A DNA stretch of 64,000 nucleotides. Source: Bacteroidota bacterium. GTDB lineage: Bacteria; Bacteroidota; Rhodothermia; Balneolales; Balneolaceae. Shown in pieces: positions 45,982-56,083 of the stretch; the stretch's first letter is position 1, and each line of letters opens with the position of its first letter. The notes under the pieces are model-generated. The model had not been told where the DNA came from and searched no databases. It saw nothing but the letters and a program-made list of their open reading frames with translations. Position numbers and translations under genes: made by a program. The stretch is taken from the NCBI GenBank assembly GCA_009909035.1, contig JAAAOB010000019.1:1-64000 (forward strand). Direction: 5' to 3'.

Positions 45982-48456
45982 ATGCAAGTCCTTAAATTTG
46001 GCGGAACATCCATGGGAACCGTCGAATCTATCAAAAGTGTATTATCAATTGTTAAAGATAGAGCGGAGGCGGGTTCTGTAGCCGTAGTGGTTTCAGCAAT
46101 GAAGGGAGTTACGGACCAGCTTGCGGAGACCTGCGATCAAATGGCCCAATCGTCGTTTGAGTACAACAACCTGCTACAGAATCTTGAAGAAAGACATTTT
46201 GCTATTGCCCGCCAGATGCTGCCCGCTCAGGCACAGAGTGAGCTGATCACAGAGTTAAAGATTATACTCAACGAGCTGGAAGATGTCCTGCAGGGAGTCT
46301 CCCTGGTTCACGAAATATCCCCCAAAACACGGGATTTTGTGATGGGTTTCGGGGAGCGCCTGTCAGCAAAAATCCTGACCTACCTGGTAAAAAGTGAGGG
46401 AATAGAGGCGGGCTATACGGATGCACGATCAATCATCGTAACGGATTCACGCTTCGGAAATGCGAGTGTGGATGAGATGGTGACCTACGACAAAATCCGC
46501 TCATATTTTAAAGAAAGATCCTCAACCCGCGTATTTATCGTTACGGGATTTATCGCGGCAACGGCAAATAAAATGCCGACCACACTTGGCAGGGGCGGGT
46601 CGGACTACACCGCTTCGTTGATTGGCGCGGCTGTAAAGACGGATCTGATTGAGATCTGGACCGATGTAAACGGTTTGATGACTGCCGATCCGCGCAAGGT
46701 AAAGCGGGCGTTTCCTATTGATGAAATTTCCTACGAGGAGGCGATGGAGCTTTCGCACTTTGGTGCGAAGGTGATTTACCCGCCAACATTGATCCCGGCG
46801 CTGAAGGCCCGAATTCCCATCGTCATCAAGAATACATTTGACCCCTCAAAACCGGGGACATGCATCCGTAAAGAGATCACGCCCAATAATAATCTTATTA
46901 AGGGCTTGTCGTCTATCGACAATATCACCATGCTTACGATTAAGGGGAGCGGCATGATTGGTGTAAGCGGTATTGCAGCCAGAATTTTTAATTCACTGGC
47001 CGATGCAAACGTAAATATCATCATGATTACCCAAGCCTCTTCGGAGCATACAATATCTATCGGTGTGCTTCCTTTCCAGGCCAAAACGGCCCGGGAAACC
47101 ATTAAGCGTGAATTTGAGAAGGAGCTGCTGGGCAGTGAAATAGATCATGTGGAGGTGGAGGCAGATCTTTCGGTGATTGCGGTTGTGGGAGATAATATGA
47201 AAAATATCCCGGGCATTGCGGGACGCGTATTTCGTGCGTTAGGGCGAAATGGAATTAATATCCGCGCTATCGCCCAGGGATCATCGGAACGGAACATCTC
47301 ATTTGTGGTGAGTAATAAAGATGAACGTAAAGCCATTAATACGCTTCATGACGCTTTTTTCCTTGCCGGCGTCAAAACGGTCAATCTTTATGTTGCAGGT
47401 GTAGGGTTGATTGGCGGTACGCTGCTCGAGATGCTCAATGAACAACTGGAAGCATTTTATACTGAATATAATATCGATTTTTCGCTCCGTGCCGTGGCAA
47501 ATTCCCGGCAAATGTTGATCCGGGAAAACGGTATTGCCCTGAATAACTGGAAAAAACACCTGGATGAGGAGGGTGAGCCTACAGACCTGATGAATTTTAC
47601 CCGGCAGATCCGGAAACACAACCTGCCAAACTCCATTTTTGTGGACTGTACGGCAAGTGATGAGGTATCAGAAATTTACCCGGAGCTTCTGTCCTCGAGC
47701 ATATCCGTAGTGACACCGAATAAAAAGGCAAATTCAGTTGACTACAGCTACTACAAAAAACTTCAAACGCTTGCTGATCGCCACAATGTGGCGTTTAAAT
47801 ACGAAACCAATGCCGGAGCTGGTTTACCGATAATCTCAACGATCAATGAGCTGGTATCAACCGGAGATCATATTGAAAAAATTGAGGGCGTACTCTCGGG
47901 AACGCTTAGCTATATTTTTAATTCATTTACCGGCGAAAAAAGATTCAGCGATATTGTACGGGAGGCACGGGAAAAGGGATATACGGAGCCGGATCCCCGC
48001 CAGGACCTGAACGGCCAGGATGTGGCCAGGAAGCTATTGATTCTGGCACGTGAGGCGGGTGTTGAGCTGGAACCCGACGATATTGAGGTTCAAAATCTCG
48101 TTCCTGAATCGGCACGAAATGGAAATGATATTGAGCAGTTTTTTGAAGAATTATCTGGATACGATGACCAGTTTAAACAGATGGGGCTCAATGCAAAAAA
48201 AGAAGGGAAGAAACTTTGCTACATCGCACGTTATGAGAATGGAAAGGGTGTGGTAAAGATGGAAAAAATATCCCGTGATCATCCCTTCTACGGCCTGGAC
48301 GGAAGCGACAACGTCATCGCTCTCTACACACGCTACTATAAAGAGAGCCCTATGGTGATCAAAGGCCCGGGAGCCGGTGCCAACGTCACCTCCGGAGGCA
48401 TTGTAGCCGACATACTTCGCGTTGTAAGTACAAAAGCAGCAAGTAACGCAGGATGA
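45982..48456 (+). CDS. thrA: Bifunctional aspartokinase / homoserine dehydrogenase I
   Basis: The 824-residue fusion does steps one and three of threonine/methionine synthesis. The kinase part has KFGGTSMGT at residues 5-13 and GRGGSDYTASLIGAA, the regulatory part two ACT domains (about 315-465: GSGMIGVSGIAARIF, IPGIAGRVFRALGRNGINI), and the dehydrogenase part GVGLIGGTLLEML (about 474-486), TNAGAGLPII and PGAGANVTSGGIVADILR. This layout is common in Bacteroidota and gammaproteobacteria. It starts the thrABC operon; feedback by threonine on the ACT domains is known for the family. Confidence 0.97.
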   Translation: MQVLKFGGTSMGTVESIKSVLSIVKDRAEAGSVAVVVSAMKGVTDQLAETCDQMAQSSFEYNNLLQNLEERHFAIARQMLPAQAQSELITELKIILNELEDVLQGVSLVHEISPKTRDFVMGFGERLSAKILTYLVKSEGIEAGYTDARSIIVTDSRFGNASVDEMVTYDKIRSYFKERSSTRVFIVTGFIAATANKMPTTLGRGGSDYTASLIGAAVKTDLIEIWTDVNGLMTADPRKVKRAFPIDEISYEEAMELSHFGAKVIYPPTLIPALKARIPIVIKNTFDPSKPGTCIRKEITPNNNLIKGLSSIDNITMLTIKGSGMIGVSGIAARIFNSLADANVNIIMITQASSEHTISIGVLPFQAKTARETIKREFEKELLGSEIDHVEVEADLSVIAVVGDNMKNIPGIAGRVFRALGRNGINIRAIAQGSSERNISFVVSNKDERKAINTLHDAFFLAGVKTVNLYVAGVGLIGGTLLEMLNEQLEAFYTEYNIDFSLRAVANSRQMLIRENGIALNNWKKHLDEEGEPTDLMNFTRQIRKHNLPNSIFVDCTASDEVSEIYPELLSSSISVVTPNKKANSVDYSYYKKLQTLADRHNVAFKYETNAGAGLPIISTINELVSTGDHIEKIEGVLSGTLSYIFNSFTGEKRFSDIVREAREKGYTEPDPRQDLNGQDVARKLLILAREAGVELEPDDIEVQNLVPESARNGNDIEQFFEELSGYDDQFKQMGLNAKKEGKKLCYIARYENGKGVVKMEKISRDHPFYGLDGSDNVIALYTRYYKESPMVIKGPGAGANVTSGGIVADILRVVSTKAASNAG

Positions 48457-48460
48457 GCTG

Positions 48461-49429
48461 ATGCAAATCAAGAAACGTACATCTGTAAGCGCCTTTGCAC
48501 CGGCCTCGGTGGCCAATGTGGCTTGTGGATTTGATGTCCTTGCATTTGCTGTGGAGGGACCCGGAGATATCGTAGAGGTCTCCTATAGTGATGATCCGGG
48601 CGTATCTATTGTTCATATTCAGGGAGATGGAGGGCTCTTGCCGAGAGAACCTGTCGAGAATACGGCCGGGAGAGCCGCCATGGCAATGCTCAACAGCCTT
48701 GATGGGGCTCCGGAGCAGGGCATATCTATTCGGATAGAAAAAAAGATGCCCCTGGGCAGTGGCATGGGATCAAGCGCGGCAAGTGCCGTAGCGACAGTTG
48801 TTGCCCTGAACGAGTTGTTAAATCATCCATTATCGCGAATTGAGCTGCTTCCGTTTGCCCTTGAAGGCGAACTGGCGGCAAGCGGGAGCCTGCACGCGGA
48901 TAATGTTTCCGCATCTCTTTTGGGGGGATTTACACTCATTCGCAGCCAACATCCTCTTGATGTTGTGGAATTGCCCGTTCCGGACGGGCTGATAGCGGCT
49001 CTGTTTCATCCAAATATTTCCATCAGCACGAAAAATACCCGTCTTATTCTTCGGAAATCTATTCAGATGTCGCAGGCGGTGAAACAGTGGGGGAATCTCG
49101 GCGGACTGATAGCCGGGCTATACACGGAAGATTACGACCTCATGGCCCGATCGCTGGAAGATCATATTGTGGAACCGGCGCGCTCGATTTTGATTCCGGG
49201 ATTTGATGAAATGAAAGAAGACGCTTTGGCAGAAGGTGCACTCGGGTTCAGCATTTCCGGAGCAGGTCCGTCCGTTTTTGCACTTTGCAGGTCAGAAGAG
49301 ATCGCCAACGCAATCCGTCTTAAAATGGAGCGAATCCTGGATACCTATAATCTCAGCGTGGATACGTATATTTCGCCCATAAACCGGAAGGGCAGCTACA
49401 TACTGAATGATGAAGAGGATCCCGGATGA
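48461..49429 (+). CDS. thrB: Homoserine kinase
   Basis: A 322-residue GHMP-family kinase that phosphorylates homoserine. ATP-binding motif PLGSGMGSSAASAVA (about 98-112), the N-terminal SAFAPASVANVACGFDVLAFA motif, and the C-terminal GFSISGAGPSVFALC. It starts four bases after thrA and overlaps thrC by four bases (ATGA), so the three genes form one translational unit. Confidence 0.97.
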   Translation: MQIKKRTSVSAFAPASVANVACGFDVLAFAVEGPGDIVEVSYSDDPGVSIVHIQGDGGLLPREPVENTAGRAAMAMLNSLDGAPEQGISIRIEKKMPLGSGMGSSAASAVATVVALNELLNHPLSRIELLPFALEGELAASGSLHADNVSASLLGGFTLIRSQHPLDVVELPVPDGLIAALFHPNISISTKNTRLILRKSIQMSQAVKQWGNLGGLIAGLYTEDYDLMARSLEDHIVEPARSILIPGFDEMKEDALAEGALGFSISGAGPSVFALCRSEEIANAIRLKMERILDTYNLSVDTYISPINRKGSYILNDEEDPG

Positions 49430-50733
49430 AATTTTACAGTACACAACGGTCATCTCCCCACATATCCTTTTTGGAAGCGGCTGAGAAAGGACTGGCTCCC
49501 GATGGCGGCCTCTATATGCCAGAGACGTTCCCCGGGCTTGATCTGCCGTTTGAAAACGGGAATCCCGACATTTCCTTGACGAGTCTGGCCAAAACCTGCA
49601 GCTACCCTTATCTGAAGGAGGATCTGACAGTAGATGAAATCGGCCGGTTGATTGACGATGCGATCCATTTTGACGCACCCCTCGTGCAGCTTGATGAGGA
49701 TCTTTTTGTACTGGAGTTGTTCCACGGCCCAACTCTTGCATTCAAAGATTTTGGTGCAAGGTTCATGGCCCGCCTCTTTTCAGCCTATCGCACCAAAAAC
49801 CGAGGCGACCTGGTGATTCTTGTTGCCACCTCAGGCGATACCGGCGGGGCCGTTGCCAACGGGTTTTACGGTCTGCCGGGCGTCCATGTCTGCCTTTTGT
49901 ATCCTGAAGGTAAGGTGAGCGATGTACAGCGCAAGCAGATGACAACTCTCGGGGAAAACGTGACCGCCCTTGAAATATCCGGTACGTTTGATGACTGCCA
50001 GAGGCTGGTGAAGTCGGCTTTTTCGGATGAAAAGCTGAATGGTGACCTGAACCTGAGCTCCGCAAATTCGATCAATATTGCCAGGCTGTTGCCCCAGAGT
50101 TTTTACTACCTGCATGCCTGTTTTCAACTAAAGAAGCTGACTCAAATCCCGCCTGTATTTTCCGTGCCGAGCGGGAATTTCGGCAACCTCACAGCGGGAC
50201 TGTTTGCTGAAAAAATGGGGATGCCGGTTCAAAAATTTTTGGCGGCCACAAACAGCAATGATGTTGTGCCGAACTATTTGTCCGGCCGTGAGTTTAGCCC
50301 CAGCCCATCAATTCAAACCATCTCCAACGCAATGGATGTGGGAGATCCCAGTAATTTTGCAAGAATCCGCGCTCTGTTTGGCCAGGACGATGAGGCTATC
50401 CGGAATCATTTGTGGGGTGCGGCTTTTTCCGATGATAAGATCAGATCAAAAATAAAGGAGACACATCAGCGGCATAAGTATGTAGCCGACCCGCATACCA
50501 CAGTGGGGCTGCTTGCAGTTGATTTATATCGTCGTGATACCGGAGACCAATCCCCGGCAATCGTACTGTCAACGGCACACCCTTCAAAATTTGCAGACGT
50601 GGTAGAAGAGGAGACCGGTACAAAAGTAGAGATCCCCGTACGCCTGAAAAAAGCCACGGAAAAGAACGAAGAGTCCATCCCGCTACATGCCAATTACGAG
50701 GCCTTAAAAGCTTTTCTTAAGAGAACGTATTAA
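49426..50733 (+). CDS. thrC: Threonine synthase
   Basis: PLP enzyme of 435 residues that turns O-phosphohomoserine into threonine. The PLP lysine is in HGPTLAFKDFGARF, the phosphate-binding loop in ATSGDTGGAVANGF, and SVPSGNFGNLTAGLFAEKMGMPV follows. The N-terminal YSTQRSSPHISFLEAAEKGLAPDGGLYMPE in parts marks the bacterial short form without the plant-type SAM site. It is the last gene of thrABC; behind it lies a MITE-like element. Confidence 0.97.
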   Translation: MKFYSTQRSSPHISFLEAAEKGLAPDGGLYMPETFPGLDLPFENGNPDISLTSLAKTCSYPYLKEDLTVDEIGRLIDDAIHFDAPLVQLDEDLFVLELFHGPTLAFKDFGARFMARLFSAYRTKNRGDLVILVATSGDTGGAVANGFYGLPGVHVCLLYPEGKVSDVQRKQMTTLGENVTALEISGTFDDCQRLVKSAFSDEKLNGDLNLSSANSINIARLLPQSFYYLHACFQLKKLTQIPPVFSVPSGNFGNLTAGLFAEKMGMPVQKFLAATNSNDVVPNYLSGREFSPSPSIQTISNAMDVGDPSNFARIRALFGQDDEAIRNHLWGAAFSDDKIRSKIKETHQRHKYVADPHTTVGLLAVDLYRRDTGDQSPAIVLSTAHPSKFADVVEEETGTKVEIPVRLKKATEKNEESIPLHANYEALKAFLKRTY

Positions 50734-50767
50734 CCTCAGTTCGATTCTTAAATCTGTCAAATGCCAC

Positions 50768-50945
50768 TAAATACAGTCCAAAAAGGGCGTTAGATAAGTT
50801 AATTCATCAACAATTATGTCATGCCACGCCCCGGCGTGGCATCTCCTGCCTTTGTTAAGGACAGAAGGTTTCACTCCGCTGGCGCCACGTGTTCAAAAAA
50901 TGAGCGCATCGAGTGCGAGATGACGCCCTTTTTGGACTGCATTTA
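50768..50945. mobile_element. 178-bp MITE-like element with 23-bp terminal inverted repeats
   Basis: Left end 50768-50790 and right end 50923-50945 are inverted repeats that match at 22 of 23 positions (TAAAT-A-CAGTCCAAAAAGG... against its reverse complement). The ends carry TA on both sides, as expected for a TA target duplication of the IS630/Tc1-mariner kind. Inside is a perfect 22-base palindrome (50821-50842) and a GCGCATCGAGTGCGAGATGACGCC-type stretch in parts shared with 39262-39286. No coding capacity. Mobilisation in trans is inference. Confidence 0.75.
50821..50842. repeat. Perfect palindrome ATGCCACGCC-CC-GGCGTGGCAT
   Basis: Ten-base arms with a two-base centre inside the 178-bp element. 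A strong potential cruciform or RNA hairpin in the thrC 3' untranslated region. No T-run follows, so termination here would need another signal. Confidence 0.8.
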
Positions 50946-51111
50946 CCTTTATTTTTTAATCGAATTCAGGTTATTAGTGTAATGTCAAGGCTGACGTGTT
51001 GTGTTACGGAGCTATCCTCAACCGGCGACTTTTCGTCATCGGATGAGAGTTGTTGGTCCGGATCTCTGCGTCCGGCCTCGAACTGCCGGGTGTCTTGGTC
51101 GAGCGATTCTC

Positions 51112-51132
51112 CGGATGAAGCGAATTCATCCG
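51112..51132. repeat. Hairpin CGGATGAA-GCGAA-TTCATCCG
   Basis: Eight-base perfect arms, 66 bases beyond the stop of the minus-strand YyaL-type gene. No T-run on that strand. Rest of the gap 50946-51197 shows no gene. Confidence 0.5.
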
Positions 51133-51197
51133 ATGAAGATCCTTATCCAATAAACCGGTTAGGATGAAGATCAGACGACTTAAGACGTAAGCTCTGC

Positions 51198-53270
51198 TCA
51201 ACGTTTCAGCAACTTTTTCAGTTCCTCAACTGACTGCACCGGTGCATCACAGGAGAAATTACGGCAGACATAGACTGCTGCTTTTTCACCGATATTAAAA
51301 GGCTTCAGAAATTCAGAGCTTTTTTCAACCCGGTCTGCATTCTGATCGGTTTTCAGCAGAACGGAATACCTGAAGCGGTCCGCTGTATGAAAATAGTTTA
51401 GAAACTGTTCTACTTGAGAGGATTCAGCAGGGCCTGTAACGGCAATTTCGGCCGGATGATGTTCTTTTACCAGCAGCGGAATCAGGGCAAAGGTGTAGCC
51501 AGATGGATTGTATTCAATCAGTTCGGAAAAGACAGAAAAAATTTGATCTGACTGATCATCAAATGTCATGTCACCGGTCAGGCGTGACAGCCGAAAACCA
51601 TTCAGCGCGGCTATGGAGTTGGACGATGGCAACGCCCCGTCGTACATCTCTTTTTGGCGGCCCAGCAGCTCTTCGCCCGATTGGGATGTGAAATAATAAC
51701 CGCCATGATCGTCATCCCAAAACTGCTCGTTGAATGATTTCTGAAGGCTGACAGCTTTTTCCAGATATTCGGGATTGAGCGTGGTTTGATGGAGTTCAAT
51801 CAGCCCCCAAATACAGGCGCTGTAATCATCTGCCATTCCATCGATGGCCGCATCTTCCCTCCGGTACCGGTGGAGCATGGTGTGGTCGGCCGATATCATC
51901 CGGTCATATAAAAATTCTTCTATCTCTTTTGCTGCATCCGTAAATGCATCGTCTTGAAAAATTGTACCGGCAGTTGCAAAGGCCGCCATCAAAAGGCCGT
52001 TCCAGTCGGTCAGAATTTTGTCGTCCAGGAGCGGATGCACGCGCTTTTCACGTGCATTTTTGAGGCTGTTTCGGATTCGTTTAAGAGATTGAGCAAGTTC
52101 ACCGGCGTCCGCCTGCCGTTTATCGGCAATCGTATCAACGGGTTCGTTCAGGTGTGGGATGTTCCGGCCCGTATATCTGCCGGTGGCTTCATCCCGGTAG
52201 TTTCCATTGTTGTTGATGTTGTAGATGTCGCAAAACAGGCCGGCATCCGATTCAGGGAGCAGATCAAAGATCGTCTCTTTTTCCCAGACATAGAACTTCC
52301 CCTCCTCGCCGTCGCTGTCGGCATCTTCGGCGGAGTAGTAGGCGCCTTCGGGGGATTTCATTTTACGATCCAGGTAGCTGAAGATTTCGTAGCAGGTCTG
52401 TTTGTAGAGCGGATCGCTGGTCAGCCGCCACCCTTCGGCGTAAGCCAGCAGAAGCATGGCCTGATCGTACAACATTTTCTCAAAATGCGGGAGCAGCCAT
52501 TCGGCATTGGTCGAATACCGGTGAAACCCGCCCCCGATGTGATCCCAGATTCCGCCGAGACGCATCTGCGTCAGCGTGGTTTCCACCATCTTCAGTGCAT
52601 TCTCATGCTGATGATAGTCAGCGTATCGCAGCAGAAACAGGAGGTTGTGGGGGGATGGAAATTTGGGCTGCGATCCGAATCCGCCGTGGGTTTGGTCAAA
52701 CTGACCCTCAAGCAGGCGCAGAGCCTGGGTTGTCACATCTGCCGACAAATCGCCTTTGGATTGACCCAGCTGAAGCGACTTTGAAAACCCGTTTTTTATC
52801 TTTTTAACCGAGTCCATCACCCGCTTTTTGTCATCCGTCCAGATTTTGTGGATCTGCGGTATGAGGTCGACCATTCCCTGCATTCGCTGGCGGGATTGTT
52901 TCGGGATATATGTTGCCGCAAAAAAGGGTTCTTTTTCAGGCGTCATGATAATGGTGAGCGGCCACCCGCCGCGGCCGGTCAGCATTTGGCAGATGGTCAT
53001 GTAGGTATTGTCAATATCGGGGCGCTCCTCGCGGTCTACTTTGATATTCACAAACGCATTATTCATCAGTTCTGCCACCTGTTCATCTTCAAAACTCTCA
53101 TGGGCCATCACGTGGCACCAGTGACAGGTGGCATAGCCGATCGAAAGAAAAACCGGTTTATTCTCAGCTTTCGCTTTTTTAAAGGCCTCATCGCACCAGG
53201 GGTACCAGTCTACCGGGTTTTCGGCGTGTTGGAGAAGGTAGGGGCTTTGCTGATTTTGGAGGCGATTCAT
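51198..53270 (-). CDS. SPATA20/YyaL-family thioredoxin-domain protein (DUF255)
   Basis: A 690-residue cytoplasmic protein. Residues about 1-165 form a thioredoxin-like domain with the family start [24 protein letters not shown] in parts and the redox motif CHWCHVM preceded by GYAT. The rest has an (alpha/alpha)6 toroid related to N-acylglucosamine epimerases ([42 protein letters not shown]). The family is widespread from bacteria to man but its reaction is not settled. It stands alone on the minus strand. Confidence 0.93.
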   Translation of the reverse strand: MNRLQNQQSPYLLQHAENPVDWYPWCDEAFKKAKAENKPVFLSIGYATCHWCHVMAHESFEDEQVAELMNNAFVNIKVDREERPDIDNTYMTICQMLTGRGGWPLTIIMTPEKEPFFAATYIPKQSRQRMQGMVDLIPQIHKIWTDDKKRVMDSVKKIKNGFSKSLQLGQSKGDLSADVTTQALRLLEGQFDQTHGGFGSQPKFPSPHNLLFLLRYADYHQHENALKMVETTLTQMRLGGIWDHIGGGFHRYSTNAEWLLPHFEKMLYDQAMLLLAYAEGWRLTSDPLYKQTCYEIFSYLDRKMKSPEGAYYSAEDADSDGEEGKFYVWEKETIFDLLPESDAGLFCDIYNINNNGNYRDEATGRYTGRNIPHLNEPVDTIADKRQADAGELAQSLKRIRNSLKNAREKRVHPLLDDKILTDWNGLLMAAFATAGTIFQDDAFTDAAKEIEEFLYDRMISADHTMLHRYRREDAAIDGMADDYSACIWGLIELHQTTLNPEYLEKAVSLQKSFNEQFWDDDHGGYYFTSQSGEELLGRQKEMYDGALPSSNSIAALNGFRLSRLTGDMTFDDQSDQIFSVFSELIEYNPSGYTFALIPLLVKEHHPAEIAVTGPAESSQVEQFLNYFHTADRFRYSVLLKTDQNADRVEKSSEFLKPFNIGEKAAVYVCRNFSCDAPVQSVEELKKLLKR

Positions 53271-53458
53271 TTTAAAAGATTTTCAGGGTGAATATGACAC
53301 TGTTCTGATGATATCAGAGAATGCACGCTACGTGATAATCTAAAGTGGTATCATTCCCCGACATTCTGGTACGCCATGATGCGTACGTTTAATCAGCGCT
53401 ACTACGCTTATTTCCACATATTCATTGAGAAATATAAATAGTAGTAGTACCCGACCGG

Positions 53459-53899
53459 CTACTGCTCTCCATCTTCTTTCAGGCGTTCCCCATAATCCAC
53501 AAGAAATCGCTCATATTTCTCATCCATTAGTGGTGACGTAATCAGGAAGTCGGCCGAAGAGCGATCGCAGGCAAGCGGGATGTTGTATACAATCGCCATT
53601 CGCAGCAGGGCTTTTACATCCACATCATGCGGCTGAGCCTGCAGTGGGTCCCAGAAAAAGATCAGAAGATCCAGCTTACCTTCGGCAATGGCTGCTCCAA
53701 TCTGCAGGTCGCCGCCCAATGGTCCGCTTTTGAAGCGATGTACGGGAAGCTCCAGTTTATCGGCAATGAGTCCGCCGGTGGTTCCTGTACCGTATAGTTT
53801 GTGTTTTTTCAGGATGTCGCTATTGAATTCGGCCCAGTCGAGCAGATCCAGTTTCCGGTAGTCGTGGGCGATGAGTCCGATACGTTTTTTTACATCCAT
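53459..53899 (-). CDS. mgsA: Methylglyoxal synthase
   Basis: A 146-residue enzyme making methylglyoxal from dihydroxyacetone phosphate, a glycolysis bypass at phosphate shortage. Family patterns IGLIAHDYRKLDLLDWA, the phosphate loop GTGTTGGLI, the catalytic Asp64 in SGPLGGDLQIGA and IFFWDPLQAQPHDVDVKALLR are in order. The ATG at 53899 fits the usual length of about 150; the frame is open 53 codons further upstream but this stretch matches nothing. The cyclase gene is upstream in the same direction. Confidence 0.95.
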   Translation of the reverse strand: MDVKKRIGLIAHDYRKLDLLDWAEFNSDILKKHKLYGTGTTGGLIADKLELPVHRFKSGPLGGDLQIGAAIAEGKLDLLIFFWDPLQAQPHDVDVKALLRMAIVYNIPLACDRSSADFLITSPLMDEKYERFLVDYGERLKEDGEQ

Positions 53900-54119
53900 G
53901 GTGGCGGTGTGGGAACCGATACTTGGATGTGATTTGGAGGGTTTGATTTTATTCAAGATCGCGGGGTTAGGTTCAGTATAAAGGCTGTGCAACCTGAAAT
54001 TAAGAAATACTGACCGCTTCTCCCATGTTTTTGTGGGATCCTTTACAACACACACCATATTCCGATATGGTCATTAGAACCGCTGACCCGCTGCGATTCA
54101 GATGGATTAAGACTTGCCG

Positions 54120-55970
54120 CTATACAACAAGCTTCATTTTCGGCTTCATCAGGCTCAGGCGTTTGATGGGGTGGAGCTTCTCGCCGAATCCTTTAATTTT
54201 AGAATCGGAGCCGGTTACCTCGCAGTAAATATCGTCTTGCTCAAGGAAATTCTGAAGGTCTTTATGTTCAAGCGTTTCATCAGAGATGACCAGCTCATCA
54301 CTGTTGGCTTTCTCTACAAGTCTTGATGCAAAGTTCACGGTGTTTCCGAAATAATCAATTCGGTTATTGAGTGTAACCGCATAACAGTTGCCGCAATGAA
54401 GGCCCCCCTTAATTTTTATGCGATGGTCAGCTTCATCGGCTGAATTAAAGTACTCCTGTGCTTTACGATAGGCACGTACCGCGTTATCGGGTTTCCGGAA
54501 AACAGCCATTATGGCGTCGCCAATGGTTTTTACAACGGCTCCCCGCTCTTCGCGAATAATTTTCCGAAGAACTTCAAAATGATCCATAACCCGGCTGATG
54601 GCATCCTCATCTCCGCCTTCGGTGTAAATAGATGCGGAATCAATCAGGTCTGTGAAAAGTACACTTAGCTCACTACATTTCATTTTCTGGGATGACCGCA
54701 GTTTCTCACCGGGAAAGCAATCTCTGAACAGCTGCTGGGATGTAACCTCTGCTGCCGAAACGCCATATTTGGCCCAGCTTGTATTTTCTATAGAAATCAG
54801 AAGCGGGTAATCCGTTTTATTCTTCACGATCATATCAGACTCCGGGTTAAGCCGGGTAAGACCGTTATCGGACTCTCCCTCTTCAAGAGTGAGGGTCACG
54901 TTATCCAGTCCGCCGGATTCTGATTTTACAGTTGTATCGCGATTCAGGGTGTCGGTTCGTACCCGTAAGGAGCCCTCGGGTAGGCTCAGCTGAACGTAGC
55001 GCCTGGCATCCGGCTGAATATATTGCTGCATGTATACGTGTGGTTGTTCATGCGGTCCGGATTCGCAGTAGGTGTCCTCGCTGAGTTTTCGAATAAGGGG
55101 GTGGCACTTGAATACGAGCTGTGTGCAGTTATTTAAATCCAGTTTCATCGTATCGCCACAGTGTTTACAGTAATGCGATGTGCTGATCTCGCCGAGTTTC
55201 CTTGATTTTTTCAGCGTTCTGCGGCACTGCGGGCAATTTTGCTGCCATTCCATATTCAGGATGTTCAGCAGTACAGCTTCGTAGCTGGTTTCCAATACCC
55301 TGTGAAGCGGTACCCGCCAGTAGTTTGACAGGCGAACCGGGTTTATCTCTTTTAGGTCTTGTTCATCACCATACCGGATGAACCGGATCAGTTTTTCAGA
55401 TACCTGGGAGTCTCCCGATTTTTTGATCAGCTTGTTTCGTAATTCACTCCACTTACCGAATTTAAACCTCGCCCAGAAGGGCAAATTGCCCATTGGAAAC
55501 CGGTTGTTTTTGATGGCATCATCATAATTTCTGACCATCTTTTTTAACCGTCGTTTAAAATGAGCTGCAAAATGATACTTGGTATGTAGTGAGCCTATGA
55601 AGCCACGCGATGTACCCTGAAAATGAAACACGATGTCAGTACTGCCAGAGTTTTTTTTGCGAACAGGGTGTAGCTCAATTCGGATGGATAGGCGTTTCAA
55701 TGAGCCTCTCTGATAGTTTCTCTCAACAGAAAGATAGTTTGGAGCCTCCCACTGGTAAGGTTCCTCTTGCCAGATATCGGATCTTCGAAGTTGGTTATAC
55801 TCAAGCTGCGCAAAATGGCGGGGCAAATCATGGGAGAGGATCGCTTCCTGAACCGGATGTTGACCCATATCTTTAAATATCCGGTTGGTATCGGAGATAT
55901 AGGGCCACAGTTGTTCCGGAGATACGGAAGATCTCAGCCGCCAGCTGTATGAAAATGGATAACTTTTCAT
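54120..55970 (-). CDS. Class III nucleotide cyclase with SRPBCC-like and zinc-ribbon N-terminus
   Basis: A 616-residue soluble protein. Residues about 1-160 look like an SRPBCC/START-type ligand pocket (RLRSSVSPEQLWPYISDTNRI). A zinc ribbon lies near 245-285 (CPQCRRTLKKS...HYCKHCG). The rest before about 430 resembles the DUF5939 region linked with cyclases. The cyclase domain (about 430-600) has the metal aspartates in LFTDLIDSAS and GDAIMAVF, the purine-site lysine in VVKTIGDA, and the transition-state Asn/Arg in TVNFASRLVEKA. All catalytic positions are present, so it should be active, making cAMP or cGMP. The signal sensed is unknown. Confidence 0.85.
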   Translation of the reverse strand: MKSYPFSYSWRLRSSVSPEQLWPYISDTNRIFKDMGQHPVQEAILSHDLPRHFAQLEYNQLRRSDIWQEEPYQWEAPNYLSVERNYQRGSLKRLSIRIELHPVRKKNSGSTDIVFHFQGTSRGFIGSLHTKYHFAAHFKRRLKKMVRNYDDAIKNNRFPMGNLPFWARFKFGKWSELRNKLIKKSGDSQVSEKLIRFIRYGDEQDLKEINPVRLSNYWRVPLHRVLETSYEAVLLNILNMEWQQNCPQCRRTLKKSRKLGEISTSHYCKHCGDTMKLDLNNCTQLVFKCHPLIRKLSEDTYCESGPHEQPHVYMQQYIQPDARRYVQLSLPEGSLRVRTDTLNRDTTVKSESGGLDNVTLTLEEGESDNGLTRLNPESDMIVKNKTDYPLLISIENTSWAKYGVSAAEVTSQQLFRDCFPGEKLRSSQKMKCSELSVLFTDLIDSASIYTEGGDEDAISRVMDHFEVLRKIIREERGAVVKTIGDAIMAVFRKPDNAVRAYRKAQEYFNSADEADHRIKIKGGLHCGNCYAVTLNNRIDYFGNTVNFASRLVEKANSDELVISDETLEHKDLQNFLEQDDIYCEVTGSDSKIKGFGEKLHPIKRLSLMKPKMKLVV

Positions 55971-56017
55971 CGGTTATTTATTATAAACGCTTTGTCGAGA
56001 TTCTTCGAGTGATATTG

Positions 56018-56025
56018 TATATTTG
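56018..56025 (+). promoter_or_regulatory. -7 element TATATTTG of ndk
   Basis: Exact match to TAnnTTTG, 58 bases before the ndk ATG. A TTG at 55992-55994 lies 23 bases upstream, a little far for the -33 element. Confidence 0.5.
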
Positions 56026-56083
56026 GCACTTCTATATAATAAGATTGTTTTAACCCTGAATTGTTACAAAAAAAAATAAAATA

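Noticed and set aside
50913-51201. Short open frames on both strands behind the YyaL-type gene
   Set aside because: Low-complexity Ser/Asp-rich translation over palindromic DNA, no start signal, overlapping each other on opposite strands.
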